Positions 15,987 through 24,382 of a DNA stretch of 64,000 nt are shown here, piece after piece. The stretch is from Bacilli bacterium (lineage in GTDB: Bacteria > Bacillota_I > Bacilli_A > RF39 > UBA660), in assembly GCA_017484065.1 (NCBI GenBank), contig JAFUTX010000018.1:62001-126000 (forward strand). The letters run 5' to 3'. The notes below the pieces were generated by a model that was not told the origin of the DNA, searched no databases, and saw only the letters and a program-made list of their open reading frames with translations. Position 1 is the stretch's first letter, and the number at the start of each line of letters is the position of its first letter. Made by a program: the position numbers and the translations under genes.

Positions 15987-16916
15987 GTGAGACCAAAGGT
16001 TTTTAAAACTATTGATGAGCAAGTCAATATTTTAAAGCAGAAGGGTTTGGTTATAAATGATGAAGATTATGTAAAAAATGTTTTATTAAGAGAAAATTAT
16101 TTTTTTATTAATGGTTTTAGACATTTATTTATTAAATCTCCAATTGAAAAAACATTTATACCAAATACTGACTTTAGAGAATTGTATGCAATGTTTAATT
16201 TTGATCGTCAATTAAGAAATATTATATTTAAAAATTTATTAATATTTGAAAATAATATTAAGAGTATAGTGGCATATGTTTTATCAAAACACTATGGTAT
16301 TATAGAAAAAGATTATTTAAGTATGAAGAACTTTAGTCAAGACCCTAAGAAAGTTAAACAAATTAATGATTTGTTAAAGAAAATGAAAAGACAAATTAGA
16401 ATTAATGGTGGCCAACATAGTGCTACTATGCATTATATGGATAACTACGGGTTTGTGCCTTTATGGATTGTTGTTAAAATATTATCTTTTGGTATAGTAA
16501 GTGAATTTTATTCAATACTTAAGAATGAAGATAAACAAGAGATAGCAGAAGTATTTAAAATTCAACCAGAATTATTAGAGGACTATTTACCTATACTTGC
16601 TAATTATCGTAATTTATGTGCTCATGAGGATATTTGTTATGCGCACAGAACACAAAAGAGAATATTGCCAACTGTATATCATTCAAAATTATGTATTCCT
16701 AAAATGAATGATGAATATATTTATGGATTAAATGATTTATTTGCTTTGGTTATAATATTAAAACAAGTGTTAAGCGAAGAAAAATTTACTGGTATGATGA
16801 ATGAATTAAATTATGAAATAGAAGTATTAAAAGGTAAATTAAAAGTAATTGATATAAGTAAGGTATTAGATCAAATGGGATTTCCATTAAATTATTTAGA
16901 AATTGTAAGGATGTGA
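15987..16916 (+). CDS. Abi_2 (AbiD/AbiF-like) HEPN protein, putative abortive infection
   Basis: 309 residues, complete. It follows the Abi_2 family (PF07751): ENYFFINGFRHLF, FNFDRQLRNIIFKNL, EDYLPILANYRNLCAHEDICYAHR. The R-x4-H motif (RNLCAH) near residue 213 is the HEPN ribonuclease signature. Such proteins cause RNA damage and growth arrest on phage infection, and the family is related to Cas13 ancestors. GTG start, 6 bases after GGGTGAT. htrA follows after 6 bases, so the two may be cotranscribed. Confidence 0.85.
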   Translation: MRPKVFKTIDEQVNILKQKGLVINDEDYVKNVLLRENYFFINGFRHLFIKSPIEKTFIPNTDFRELYAMFNFDRQLRNIIFKNLLIFENNIKSIVAYVLSKHYGIIEKDYLSMKNFSQDPKKVKQINDLLKKMKRQIRINGGQHSATMHYMDNYGFVPLWIVVKILSFGIVSEFYSILKNEDKQEIAEVFKIQPELLEDYLPILANYRNLCAHEDICYAHRTQKRILPTVYHSKLCIPKMNDEYIYGLNDLFALVIILKQVLSEEKFTGMMNELNYEIEVLKGKLKVIDISKVLDQMGFPLNYLEIVRM

Positions 16917-16922
16917 TAAAAT

Positions 16923-18032
16923 ATGGAATTTGAAAATAAAAATAATAGTAAAAATTATTTAATTGTTGTAGTTGGATTTTTAGTAGGGTTAATATTAATG
17001 TATGCAATAATTCATTTCTTTCCTGATTTATTTACAACAACTACTACAAAGTTAGAAAAAGATGTAACTGTTACTGATAAGGGAATTGCAGATGCAGTTG
17101 AAAAGGTATATGATTCTACTGTAGTTGTAACTACTTATGTAAATGGTAAAGCATATGGTTCTGGAACTGGCTTTGTATATCAAAAGAAGGATGGTAAAGC
17201 TTATATTTTAACTAATAATCATGTTATTAAATCAGGAGATAAAGTTTATGTAACTTTTACTAATGGTGAAACAATTGAAACTGAAATAATTGGTAGTGAT
17301 GTATACTCTGATGTAGGAGTAGTAGCAGTAGATGCTGATAAAGTAATTAGTGTTGCTAATTTAGGTAAGAGTGAAGATGTCAGAATCGGTGATACAGTTT
17401 TTGCAGTAGGAGCTCCTTTAGATGATGCTTATTCTTGGACTGTTACTAGAGGAATACTATCTGGTAAAGATAGATTAGTAAGTGTTAAGAGTTCTGATAC
17501 TACTACAAATGATGAAATAGTTATGAGTGTTTTACAAACAGATGCTGCTATTAATAATGGTAATAGTGGTGGACCATTAGCTAATAGTAATGGTGAAGTT
17601 ATTGGTATTACTTCATTAAAACTAGCTAGTAGTACAATTGAGGGAATGGGATTTGCTATTCCTATTGAAGATGCATTAGATTATGCTGAAAAGATAGTTA
17701 ATAAGGAAACTATTGTTAGACCATATATTGGTGTTAGTATGTTAAATTTAAGTACATTATATCAACAATATTATAGTACAATTGTTAAACTTAATTTAAC
17801 TGGTGGTGTTGTAATTGCTGATGTAGTGGATGGAACACCTGCTAAAAAAGCTGGTTTAACTAAAGGGGATATTATAGTTGCTGTTGATGGCAATGAAGTT
17901 AAGAGTATAGCTTACTTCAGATATCAACTATATAAACATAAAGTTGGAGATGAAGTAGAAATTACTTTCTATCGTGGAGAAGAAAAGAAAACTGCTAAAG
18001 TATCTTTGATAAGCAATGCTGAGAAGAACTAG
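16923..18032 (+). CDS. htrA: membrane-anchored HtrA/DegP serine protease
   Basis: 369 residues: short cytosolic start, one membrane helix (~13-33), a Thr-rich linker, a trypsin-like domain with His in TNNHVI (~100), Asp in SDVGVV (~130) and Ser in NNGNSGGPL (~214), then one PDZ domain (~270-365). HtrA degrades or refolds damaged exported proteins. No CssRS two-component system is adjacent. It ends in a shared bidirectional terminator. Confidence 0.95.
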   Translation: MEFENKNNSKNYLIVVVGFLVGLILMYAIIHFFPDLFTTTTTKLEKDVTVTDKGIADAVEKVYDSTVVVTTYVNGKAYGSGTGFVYQKKDGKAYILTNNHVIKSGDKVYVTFTNGETIETEIIGSDVYSDVGVVAVDADKVISVANLGKSEDVRIGDTVFAVGAPLDDAYSWTVTRGILSGKDRLVSVKSSDTTTNDEIVMSVLQTDAAINNGNSGGPLANSNGEVIGITSLKLASSTIEGMGFAIPIEDALDYAEKIVNKETIVRPYIGVSMLNLSTLYQQYYSTIVKLNLTGGVVIADVVDGTPAKKAGLTKGDIIVAVDGNEVKSIAYFRYQLYKHKVGDEVEITFYRGEEKKTAKVSLISNAEKN

Positions 18033-18057
18033 TGTAATGCTAGCTTTTTTATAATAA

Positions 18058-18100
18058 AAATACCGGAAGATTTTTCAATTTTCTTCCGGTATTTATTTTT
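18058..18100. terminator. bidirectional terminator between htrA and the XRE gene
   Basis: Perfect 13-bp stem (18058-18070 with 18082-18094), 11-base loop, A-rich on one side and T-rich on the other, between convergent genes. The XRE stop codon lies in the right arm. Confidence 0.92.
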
Positions 18101-18344
18101 CTTCAATAAAGAAGTTTCCTATTGGTTGATTTAATACAACTGATATTTTATATAATGTATCAATAGAACATCCTATTTCACCTTTTTTAAACTCTAATCT
18201 TCTTACAAAGTCATAGGATAAGCCAATATCTACAGCTAATTGTTCTTGAGTTATACCTGCTAATTTACGATATTTTTTGATATTCATGGATACTATTTTC
18301 ATATAATCGTTATCAAATTTAAAATCTCTTTTAAAAGTAGTCAT
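18093..18344 (-). CDS. XRE-family helix-turn-helix regulator
   Basis: 83 residues. HTH core: IKKYRKLAGITQEQLAVDIGLSYDFVRRLE, followed by CSIDTLYKISVVLNQPIGNFF. Only a DNA-binding domain is present. The ribosome binding site AGGTGAT precedes ATG. Two direct repeats lie 38 and 54 bases upstream and may be its operator. Confidence 0.88.
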   Translation of the reverse strand: MTTFKRDFKFDNDYMKIVSMNIKKYRKLAGITQEQLAVDIGLSYDFVRRLEFKKGEIGCSIDTLYKISVVLNQPIGNFFIEEK

Positions 18345-18381
18345 TAATAATCACCTTATACTAATTGTCTATTATTACGAT

Positions 18382-18407
18382 TTAAAAGTCCGGTAACTTA
18401 AAAGTCC
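18382..18407. repeat. direct repeat TTAAAAGTCC x2
   Basis: TTAAAAGTCC at 18382-18391 and again at 18398-18407, 16 bases apart (about 1.5 helical turns), in the divergent region between the XRE regulator and a membrane-protein gene. Confidence 0.6.
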
Positions 18408-18415
18408 TGTTTTTC

Positions 18416-18444
18416 TTTACAATTAAAAATATTTAATTTATAAT
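18416..18444 (+). promoter_or_regulatory. promoter of the 18469 membrane protein
   Basis: TTTACA at 18416-18421, 17-base spacer, TATAAT at 18439-18444. The direct repeats lie just upstream. Confidence 0.8.
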
Positions 18445-18468
18445 TGTATTTAGAAAGGAGTAGAAAGT

Positions 18469-18972
18469 GTGGAAAAGAAAAAGAAATTACCGTTACCATT
18501 AATAGTTTTAATTGTTGGAGTTGTTATAGGCTTATTATGTGCAGCATTTGGTTATTATAAACAATTAGATGCTAAAAAGATAAATGAGGAAAGGGCTAGT
18601 GAAGCTTTAAAAAAATCAGAAGCTGCTGTAGCTGCTGCTAAAGAAAGGTTAGCTGTAATAAGCAATGAGTATAGTGAATTAGAAGAACAATATAATCAAA
18701 AAGAAAATGAATGTGATTCAATGGTTATGACTGATCCTAATTGGTTTACTAATCACACCAAATGTAAAAGAGAAGCAAGTAGTATTAAATCAAAAATGGA
18801 TGAACTAAGTACTGAAAAATGGAAGATTGAAAATGCTGATTATACTGCATATTATAATTTAGTTGAACCAATGTCTTATCAAATCTTTTATATAATTGGT
18901 GGGTCAATTGCAGGTATAGCAGCATTAGGTGCATTTATAATATATTTGGTTAAGGGTAAAAAATCTTATTAG
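18469..18972 (+). CDS. membrane protein with central coiled coil, unknown function
   Basis: 167 residues: a membrane helix (~10-27), a long coiled coil (~35-115, heptad-like ERASEALKKSEAAVAAAKERL), and a second membrane helix (~138-160) ending in a basic tail. Two cysteines (NECDS, TKCKR) lie in the coiled-coil region. No family recognised. GTG start behind AAAGGAG. Divergent from the XRE regulator, which may control it. Confidence 0.7.
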   Translation: MEKKKKLPLPLIVLIVGVVIGLLCAAFGYYKQLDAKKINEERASEALKKSEAAVAAAKERLAVISNEYSELEEQYNQKENECDSMVMTDPNWFTNHTKCKREASSIKSKMDELSTEKWKIENADYTAYYNLVEPMSYQIFYIIGGSIAGIAALGAFIIYLVKGKKSY

Positions 18973-18975
18973 GAT

Positions 18976-19006
18976 AGAGTTGTTGATAACAAACAACTCT
19001 TTTTCT
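18976..19006 (+). terminator. intrinsic terminator
   Basis: Perfect 9-bp stem AGAGTTGTT/AACAACTCT, 7-base loop, then T-run. Confidence 0.9.
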
Positions 19007-19051
19007 TTGTAAAATTTTATGTTAATATATTGTTAAGTTAGGAGAATGATA

Positions 19052-19495
19052 ATGAAATTATATATTAGTTGTGATCATAGAGGAGTTGCTTTAAAACAAT
19101 ACTTATTAGAGAATTTAAAAGGTTATGAAATAATTGAATCTACTGAACATAATTATGAGTTAGATAGTTATGTTGATTTTGCTTTTGAATTGGGTGAGTA
19201 TGTGGCTAAACATAGCGATGTCCTTGGAATACTTATTTGTGGTAATGGAATAGGTATGAGTATAGCTGCTAATAAAGTTAAAGGTATTAGATGTGCTAGA
19301 GTATTAACAAGTGATGACGCATTTAAATCACGTAATCATAATGGTGCTAATGTTATAGCGCTAGGCAACGATTTATATGAAGACTTTAGTGAAGCCTTAA
19401 AAGTTGTGGAAACGTTTGTTACTACAGATGAAGTGTCAAATCCAAAATACATTGACAGAGTTAATAAAATCATAAATTATGAATTAGGTGAATAA
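19052..19495 (+). CDS. rpiB: ribose-5-phosphate isomerase B (RpiB/LacAB family)
   Basis: 147 residues. SCDHRG at the N-terminus, ICGNGIGMSIAANK with the catalytic Cys near residue 66, and the conserved SRNHNGANVIALG region. It interconverts ribose-5-phosphate and ribulose-5-phosphate in the pentose phosphate pathway. ATG 19052 is favoured over 19046 because TAGGAG is 7 bases upstream. Followed at one base by the DUF1146 gene. Confidence 0.9.
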   Translation: MKLYISCDHRGVALKQYLLENLKGYEIIESTEHNYELDSYVDFAFELGEYVAKHSDVLGILICGNGIGMSIAANKVKGIRCARVLTSDDAFKSRNHNGANVIALGNDLYEDFSEALKVVETFVTTDEVSNPKYIDRVNKIINYELGE

Positions 19496-19496
19496 A

Positions 19497-19682
19497 ATGA
19501 ATTATAAAGTGTTGTTATATGTATTTTTTATGATGTTGAGTGCTTTTGTATTAAATGGTGTTAACTTTAATAATTTTTTTAGAACAGGTAGAAAGTTAGA
19601 AGCCAATATTTTTATATTGATGTTGTGTATGATGATGAGTTATTTATTAACTAATTTTGTTTGGGATTTTATTGGACAATAG
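19497..19682 (+). CDS. DUF1146 (YwzB-like) small membrane protein
   Basis: 61 residues, two membrane helices separated by NNFFRTGRKLEANIF, the DUF1146 pattern. In Bacillus ywzB lies near spoIID, as here. Function unknown. AGGTGA overlaps the rpiB stop, so translation is probably coupled. Confidence 0.8.
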   Translation: MNYKVLLYVFFMMLSAFVLNGVNFNNFFRTGRKLEANIFILMLCMMMSYLLTNFVWDFIGQ

Positions 19683-19690
19683 GAGAGCTT

Positions 19691-20605
19691 ATGAAAAATA
19701 AATTATTATTGATGGTAGTAATTTGTTTAGTAGTAGTGTTTTGTTGTGATATAAAGAAGATTGAAAAGACAAAAGAAGATAAAGTTGATAATGATATAGT
19801 TGTTAACTTAAAAAATGAAAGTACTAAAAGTATAGAATCTAAAAAATTAGAGGATTATGTAATAGGAGTAGTTGCTGCTGAGATGCCTGCTTCTTTTAAT
19901 TTGGAAGCATTGAAGGCTCAAGCTGTAGCTTCCCGTACTTATGCAATGTATAAGATTAATCATAGTGGTAATAGAGAATATGATTTAACTAGTACTATAG
20001 ATGATCAAGCGTTTATTACAGAAGATGAAATGAAAGAAAAGTGGGGCACTTTTTTTGATACATATTATGATAAAATAAAAATAGCTGTTAACTCGACTAA
20101 AGATGAAGTTCTTACTTATAATGGTGAAGTAATAGAGGCATTTTACTATGCGATGAGTAATGGATATACAACTGATTCTTTATCTGTATTTAGTGCAGAT
20201 TTACCTTATATTAAATCTACTGAGTCAAAATGGGATAATGATAGTGTTAATAATTTTGTTTATACTGTTACTTTTACAAAAGATGTATTTTGTGAAAAGC
20301 TAAATATTTCGTGTAATAGTTTACTAATTGAGAATGTAGATAGAGATAGTACTGGAAGAGTTAGTAGTATCAAGATAAATGATAAGAAGTTTACGGGAGT
20401 AGAGGTTAGAAAGTTATTAGGTCTACGGAGTACGGATTTTACAATTAATATTAGTGATGAAGTAAATATTACTACAAAAGGGTATGGCCATGGAGTTGGT
20501 ATGAGTCAATATGGAGCTAATGGGATGGCTAAAGAGGGTAAATCTTATAAAGAAATACTTGAATATTATTACAATAATGTAAATTTAGAAAAAATAGTTG
20601 TATAA
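19691..20605 (+). CDS. spoIID: stage II sporulation protein D, lytic transglycosylase
   Basis: 304 residues: N-terminal membrane segment, then the SpoIID domain with LEDYVIGVVAAEMPASFNLEALKAQ (catalytic Glu in AAEMP, near residue 70), QAVASRTYA and the C-terminal GYGHGVGMSQYGANGMA. It cleaves glycan strands during engulfment together with SpoIIP and SpoIIM. AGGAGA precedes ATG at 19691. Next to the spoIIQ homologue, as in Bacillus. Confidence 0.94.
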   Translation: MKNKLLLMVVICLVVVFCCDIKKIEKTKEDKVDNDIVVNLKNESTKSIESKKLEDYVIGVVAAEMPASFNLEALKAQAVASRTYAMYKINHSGNREYDLTSTIDDQAFITEDEMKEKWGTFFDTYYDKIKIAVNSTKDEVLTYNGEVIEAFYYAMSNGYTTDSLSVFSADLPYIKSTESKWDNDSVNNFVYTVTFTKDVFCEKLNISCNSLLIENVDRDSTGRVSSIKINDKKFTGVEVRKLLGLRSTDFTINISDEVNITTKGYGHGVGMSQYGANGMAKEGKSYKEILEYYYNNVNLEKIVV

Positions 20606-20612
20606 AAATAAA

Positions 20613-20630
20613 ATAAGTGTCCACACTTAT
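20613..20630. repeat. 18-bp inverted repeat before spoIIQ
   Basis: ATAAGTGT and ACACTTAT, 8 bp each, separated by CC, lie 20 bases before the spoIIQ start. No T-run follows, so this is not a terminator; an operator or RNA hairpin is possible. Confidence 0.5.
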
Positions 20631-20648
20631 AAGTAGGAAGGTGAGGAC

Positions 20649-21278
20649 ATGACAAAAAGAAAATTGAGACCATTTGTATTACCCGTAGTTTATATAGCTA
20701 TAGTTTTAACAGTTGCTATTGGCATTAATTATGCTACTGAACATTTAACAAAATTAAATGAAGAGGATTACGATTATGTAATTAATACAGTTGAAGATAC
20801 AACTGAACCAGTAATAAGTGAACAAAAGAAAACAATTATTAGACCATATACTAGTGAAGATGTTAGTTTAGTTGTTGATTATTATAGTAAAGATGATGAT
20901 GCAGTTAATCAACAAAAATCATTAATTAATTATAGCAATGTTTACTTACAAAATACTGGTGTTCTATATGGTAGCGATAAAGCATTTGATGTTGTTAGTG
21001 TATTAGATGGTAAAGTTACAGATGTTAAAGAAGATGAAATCTTAGGTAAAGTTGTTGAAATACAACATGATAATAATATTGTAACTTTATATTATAGTTT
21101 AGATGATGTTAAAGTTAATACTGGTGATGAAGTTATTCAAGGTTCTATAATCGGTACTAGTGGAAAGAATTATTTAGAAAAGAATAATGAAAATGTCTTA
21201 ATATTTGAAGTTTATAAAGATGGTAATCTAGTTGACCCAGAAGATTTTTATAACATGGATTTAAATGGTTTAGAATAG
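20649..21278 (+). CDS. spoIIQ: SpoIIQ-like protein, catalytically dead LytM/M23 domain
   Basis: 209 residues: one membrane helix (~9-27), a linker and an M23-type beta domain (~110-205; LDGKVTDV, LGKVVEIQHDNNIVTLYYSL, GDEVIQGSIIGTSG, LIFEVYKDGNLVDPEDFY). The zinc ligands of active M23 peptidases are absent: the H-x(3)-D and H-x-H positions read AFDVV and VLIFEV. SpoIIQ forms the forespore half of the channel that joins forespore and mother cell. The assignment rests on domain and position after spoIID. Confidence 0.85.
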   Translation: MTKRKLRPFVLPVVYIAIVLTVAIGINYATEHLTKLNEEDYDYVINTVEDTTEPVISEQKKTIIRPYTSEDVSLVVDYYSKDDDAVNQQKSLINYSNVYLQNTGVLYGSDKAFDVVSVLDGKVTDVKEDEILGKVVEIQHDNNIVTLYYSLDDVKVNTGDEVIQGSIIGTSGKNYLEKNNENVLIFEVYKDGNLVDPEDFYNMDLNGLE

Positions 21279-21287
21279 GTGTTTGAT

Positions 21288-21857
21288 ATGCCTATTTTAT
21301 ATTTGCTAGATAATATTTTATATATTAAATGTGAACATAAAATATATGAACTAAATTTAAAAGAGTGTGTTAGATTAAATAGAATTATTAATAAAAAGAA
21401 ATTAATAAAGAATATAAATAATTTTTTTAAAGATAATAAGGATATAAAAAAGATATTTATTAAAGGGGTTATCTTTGTTAGTGAAAGAACATTGTATCAA
21501 ATAGATAAGGATATATTGTTTGATATTTTAGATAGTGTGAATATAAATAAAATCAAATTTGTTAATTTAGTGGATTTAATAAAGATAAAAAAGAATACTT
21601 TAATGATTAATATAACTAATTCTTATTATCAAATATTTTTTAAAGAAAAAGAAAATATAATCGATATTATGTTCTTTAAGAAAAGAATAAATGATTTAGT
21701 AAAGATACTTGTTAGCAATTATTCATTTGGTAATATTATTCTTTTAAATAGTAATAAAAGGGTAGCTAACGAATTAGAAAGAAAATATAATAAGAATACT
21801 TATTATATTTATAATAAATTAGAATATGTTTTTAATTTGATAGAGATGCATAAATGA
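21288..21857 (+). CDS. unknown protein
   Basis: 189 residues, very rich in Lys, Ile and Asn, no signal or membrane segment. Alternating strands and helices (MPILYLLDNILYIK, KKIFIKGVIFVSE, KNTLMINITNSYYQIFF, GNIILLNSN) suggest an alpha/beta fold. No family recognised. TAGGTG precedes ATG at 21288. It follows spoIIQ closely (9 bases), so it may be cotranscribed with it. Confidence 0.6.
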   Translation: MPILYLLDNILYIKCEHKIYELNLKECVRLNRIINKKKLIKNINNFFKDNKDIKKIFIKGVIFVSERTLYQIDKDILFDILDSVNINKIKFVNLVDLIKIKKNTLMINITNSYYQIFFKEKENIIDIMFFKKRINDLVKILVSNYSFGNIILLNSNKRVANELERKYNKNTYYIYNKLEYVFNLIEMHK

Positions 21858-21929
21858 TATGTGTCTTTTTTATTGTAGTCTTTTCTTATCATATAGTTTA
21901 TAATAAATACATATAGGTAGTGTGATAAT

Positions 21930-23654
21930 GTGAAAGAATTGTTTAAAAATTTAAGATTTGCTTGGCAATATACTAAAAATCAAAAGTTTAAGTTATTTGC
22001 TTATTTGATATTTAATGTTATAACTATAGCGGTTAGTTTGATAGGACCTATTATATCTGCAAAAATAATAGTAGCTCTTACTAATAATGAATTAGTACAG
22101 ATTATTTCTTTAGCAATTGTTTTATTCTTAATTGATAGTGTAAGAAATTTAACTGATTTTTATACTAATGGTATAGCACAATATATTTATAAAGAAAGCT
22201 TTGTTGCTATTCAAACCGATATTGGAAAGAATATGATGAAATTATCCAATAGAGTACTAGATAAAAATGGTTCAGGAGTATTTATTCAAAGAATGACTAG
22301 TGATACTAGCAGATTGTCTTCTATTTTTAATGATCTTAACGAAAATATGACAGCTATTTTTACTGATTTAGGTATTTATGTAGCAGTATTTTTAATTAGT
22401 AAAATTGCTTTTGTTTTCTTTATTATCAGTACGTTAGCAATGTATATGATTGAAAGAATTAGGACTAATAAATTAAATGAAAAAGATAAGGTATATCGTA
22501 AAAAATTAGAAAAGACGTCTAGTTTAGTTGGAGAAGTAGTACGTGGTGCTAGAGATATTAAAATGCTTAATGCTGAAGATAGTTTTTTAAGCGAATTACA
22601 TAAGAATGTTGTTGACACTAACGAAAGTCAATATGATATGAAAATTACTAATCGAAATTTCCAAAATTTAAGAAGATTTAGTTGGGATTTTAGTGATTTT
22701 TTGACAATAGTTTTGTTGGTATGCTTAATAAAGAATGGTATGATGGCTGCTACAGCGTTAATAATATATAATTATTCTAATAGATTAGGTAATATAGTTT
22801 ATTTTACTGGTAGATTAATGGAATCTATTAAGGACTTTAATTTATCAGCTAATAGAGTATTTTCTATAATTAATGATAATAAGAAGTTTGAAAAGGAAAG
22901 TTTTGGTACTAAGCATTTAGATAAGGTAGAAGGTAATTTTGAATTTAAAAATGTATCTTTTAGTTATGATAAGAAAAAAGTTTTAGATGGTATAAGCTTT
23001 AGTATTAAAGCTAATGAAACTGTGGCTTTTGTAGGTAAAAGTGGAGCAGGTAAAACAACTATATTTAACTTACTTTGTAAAATGTATGATGTGAGTAAAG
23101 GTAAAATATTGATAGATGGAGAAAATATAAATAATCTAGATAAAGATTCAATAAGAGGTAATATAACTATTATAAGTCAGAATCCCTATATATTTAATTT
23201 GAGTATAAAAGATAATTTAAAATTAGTTAAAGAAGATTTAACTGAGAAGGATATGATTAAAGCTTGTAAGGTGGCTTGCTTACACGATTTTATAAAAAGT
23301 TTACCTGATGGTTATGATACTATTGTTGGTGAGGGTGGAGTAACCTTAAGTGGTGGTCAAAAACAACGACTTGCAATTGCTAGAGCATTAGTTCAAAAAA
23401 CAGAAATAATTCTATTTGATGAAGCAACTAGTGCTCTTGATAATGAAACTCAAGCTAATATTCAAAAAGCTATTGATAATATGAAAGATGAATATACAAT
23501 TTTAATTATTGCTCATCGTTTATCTACAATTGTTAATTGTGATAGAATTTTGTTTTTAAATAATGGAAAGATTGAGTGTGAAGGAACTCATAAAGAGTTG
23601 TTAAAAAAATCTAAAGATTATAAAGACTTGTATGAATCTGAAATTCGTAAATAA
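21930..23654 (+). CDS. ABC exporter, fused permease and ATPase
   Basis: 574 residues, the half-transporter size. About six membrane helices in residues 15-290, then an ATPase with Walker A VGKSGAGKTT (~371), signature LSGGQKQR (~475), Walker B IILFDEATSALD (~498) and the switch His in AHRLST. It would form a homodimer exporting lipid, peptide or drug; substrate unknown. GTG start behind GTGTGAT. Closely packed with a convergent gene through a shared terminator. Confidence 0.93.
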   Translation: MKELFKNLRFAWQYTKNQKFKLFAYLIFNVITIAVSLIGPIISAKIIVALTNNELVQIISLAIVLFLIDSVRNLTDFYTNGIAQYIYKESFVAIQTDIGKNMMKLSNRVLDKNGSGVFIQRMTSDTSRLSSIFNDLNENMTAIFTDLGIYVAVFLISKIAFVFFIISTLAMYMIERIRTNKLNEKDKVYRKKLEKTSSLVGEVVRGARDIKMLNAEDSFLSELHKNVVDTNESQYDMKITNRNFQNLRRFSWDFSDFLTIVLLVCLIKNGMMAATALIIYNYSNRLGNIVYFTGRLMESIKDFNLSANRVFSIINDNKKFEKESFGTKHLDKVEGNFEFKNVSFSYDKKKVLDGISFSIKANETVAFVGKSGAGKTTIFNLLCKMYDVSKGKILIDGENINNLDKDSIRGNITIISQNPYIFNLSIKDNLKLVKEDLTEKDMIKACKVACLHDFIKSLPDGYDTIVGEGGVTLSGGQKQRLAIARALVQKTEIILFDEATSALDNETQANIQKAIDNMKDEYTILIIAHRLSTIVNCDRILFLNNGKIECEGTHKELLKKSKDYKDLYESEIRK

Positions 23655-23656
23655 AA

Positions 23657-23693
23657 AACATATAACTTTATTTAAGCTATATGTTATTTTTTT
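23657..23693. terminator. terminator between the ABC exporter and the convergent gene
   Basis: 8-bp stem AACATATA/TATATGTT with A-run before and T-run after, so usable in both directions. Confidence 0.8.
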
Positions 23694-24247
23694 GTTTTTA
23701 TTAGTTTATATACTTTTTTATTATTAATTGTTAATTCTTGTGCTCCATAACAATCTTTTTGATAATCAGAATCTGGATGTAGTAATTCTTCTAAATCAGC
23801 TGCTGCTAATTTTGCTTTAATACTACATAATCTAATAATTTTATTTTGAATCTCTTTAAAATCTTTACTACTTTTATCTAATGTTAGTAATCTTTTAGAT
23901 ATATTGTTTAAATAGTCTATTATTAGATCGTTAGCAGTTGTAATAGCGTATTTATTTGGTTTATAATTAAAATCTAACTCTCTTTCAAACATCGTACAGA
24001 ATATTTCAAAATCATTTTCATTAAAATTTCTAACTGTATCAATTATTTCAGTTACGTTATATTGTTTTTCTGTTGGGATATAGTTGTACTCGTTATTTAT
24101 TCCTGTACGTACAGCATTAACTATTTTATTATCTATAATATCTATATAAGCATAAGAACTATTTTTATAACGGTATCCTATTACTTCATCTTGGTCATTA
24201 TGTAATTCTTCTATTCCGTTATTCCAGTTGTTATAATCATTTATCAT
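23684..24247 (-). CDS. unknown acidic protein
   Basis: 187 residues, no signal or membrane segment. The N-terminal half looks like a small beta unit (YRYKNSSYAYIDIIDNKIVNAVRTG), the rest helical (KRLLTLDKSSKDFKEIQNKIIRLCSIKAKLAAADLEELL). No family recognised. ATG at 24247 has GAAAGGA about 13 bases upstream on the minus strand; TTG at 24256 is too close. Confidence 0.65.
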   Translation of the reverse strand: MINDYNNWNNGIEELHNDQDEVIGYRYKNSSYAYIDIIDNKIVNAVRTGINNEYNYIPTEKQYNVTEIIDTVRNFNENDFEIFCTMFERELDFNYKPNKYAITTANDLIIDYLNNISKRLLTLDKSSKDFKEIQNKIIRLCSIKAKLAAADLEELLHPDSDYQKDCYGAQELTINNKKVYKLIKTKK

Positions 24248-24320
24248 TGTATTCAATTCCTTTCGTGAAGATTATTATATAATTTTTATACTTTTAAATC
24301 AATAAAATTTCAAATTTTTA

Positions 24321-24349
24321 AAGACAAAATAGTTAAATTATGGTAGAAT
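24321..24349 (+). promoter_or_regulatory. promoter of parA-parB
   Basis: AAGACA (24321-24326), 17-base spacer, TAGAAT (24344-24349) with extended TGG. Weak -35. Confidence 0.55.
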
Positions 24350-24382
24350 TATTGTGTTACTAAAAAATAGAGGTGGAGTAGT

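Noticed and set aside
24257-24382. Small gene in the gap before parA
   Set aside because: The gap is AT-rich, with only a weak promoter and no start codon with a binding site.
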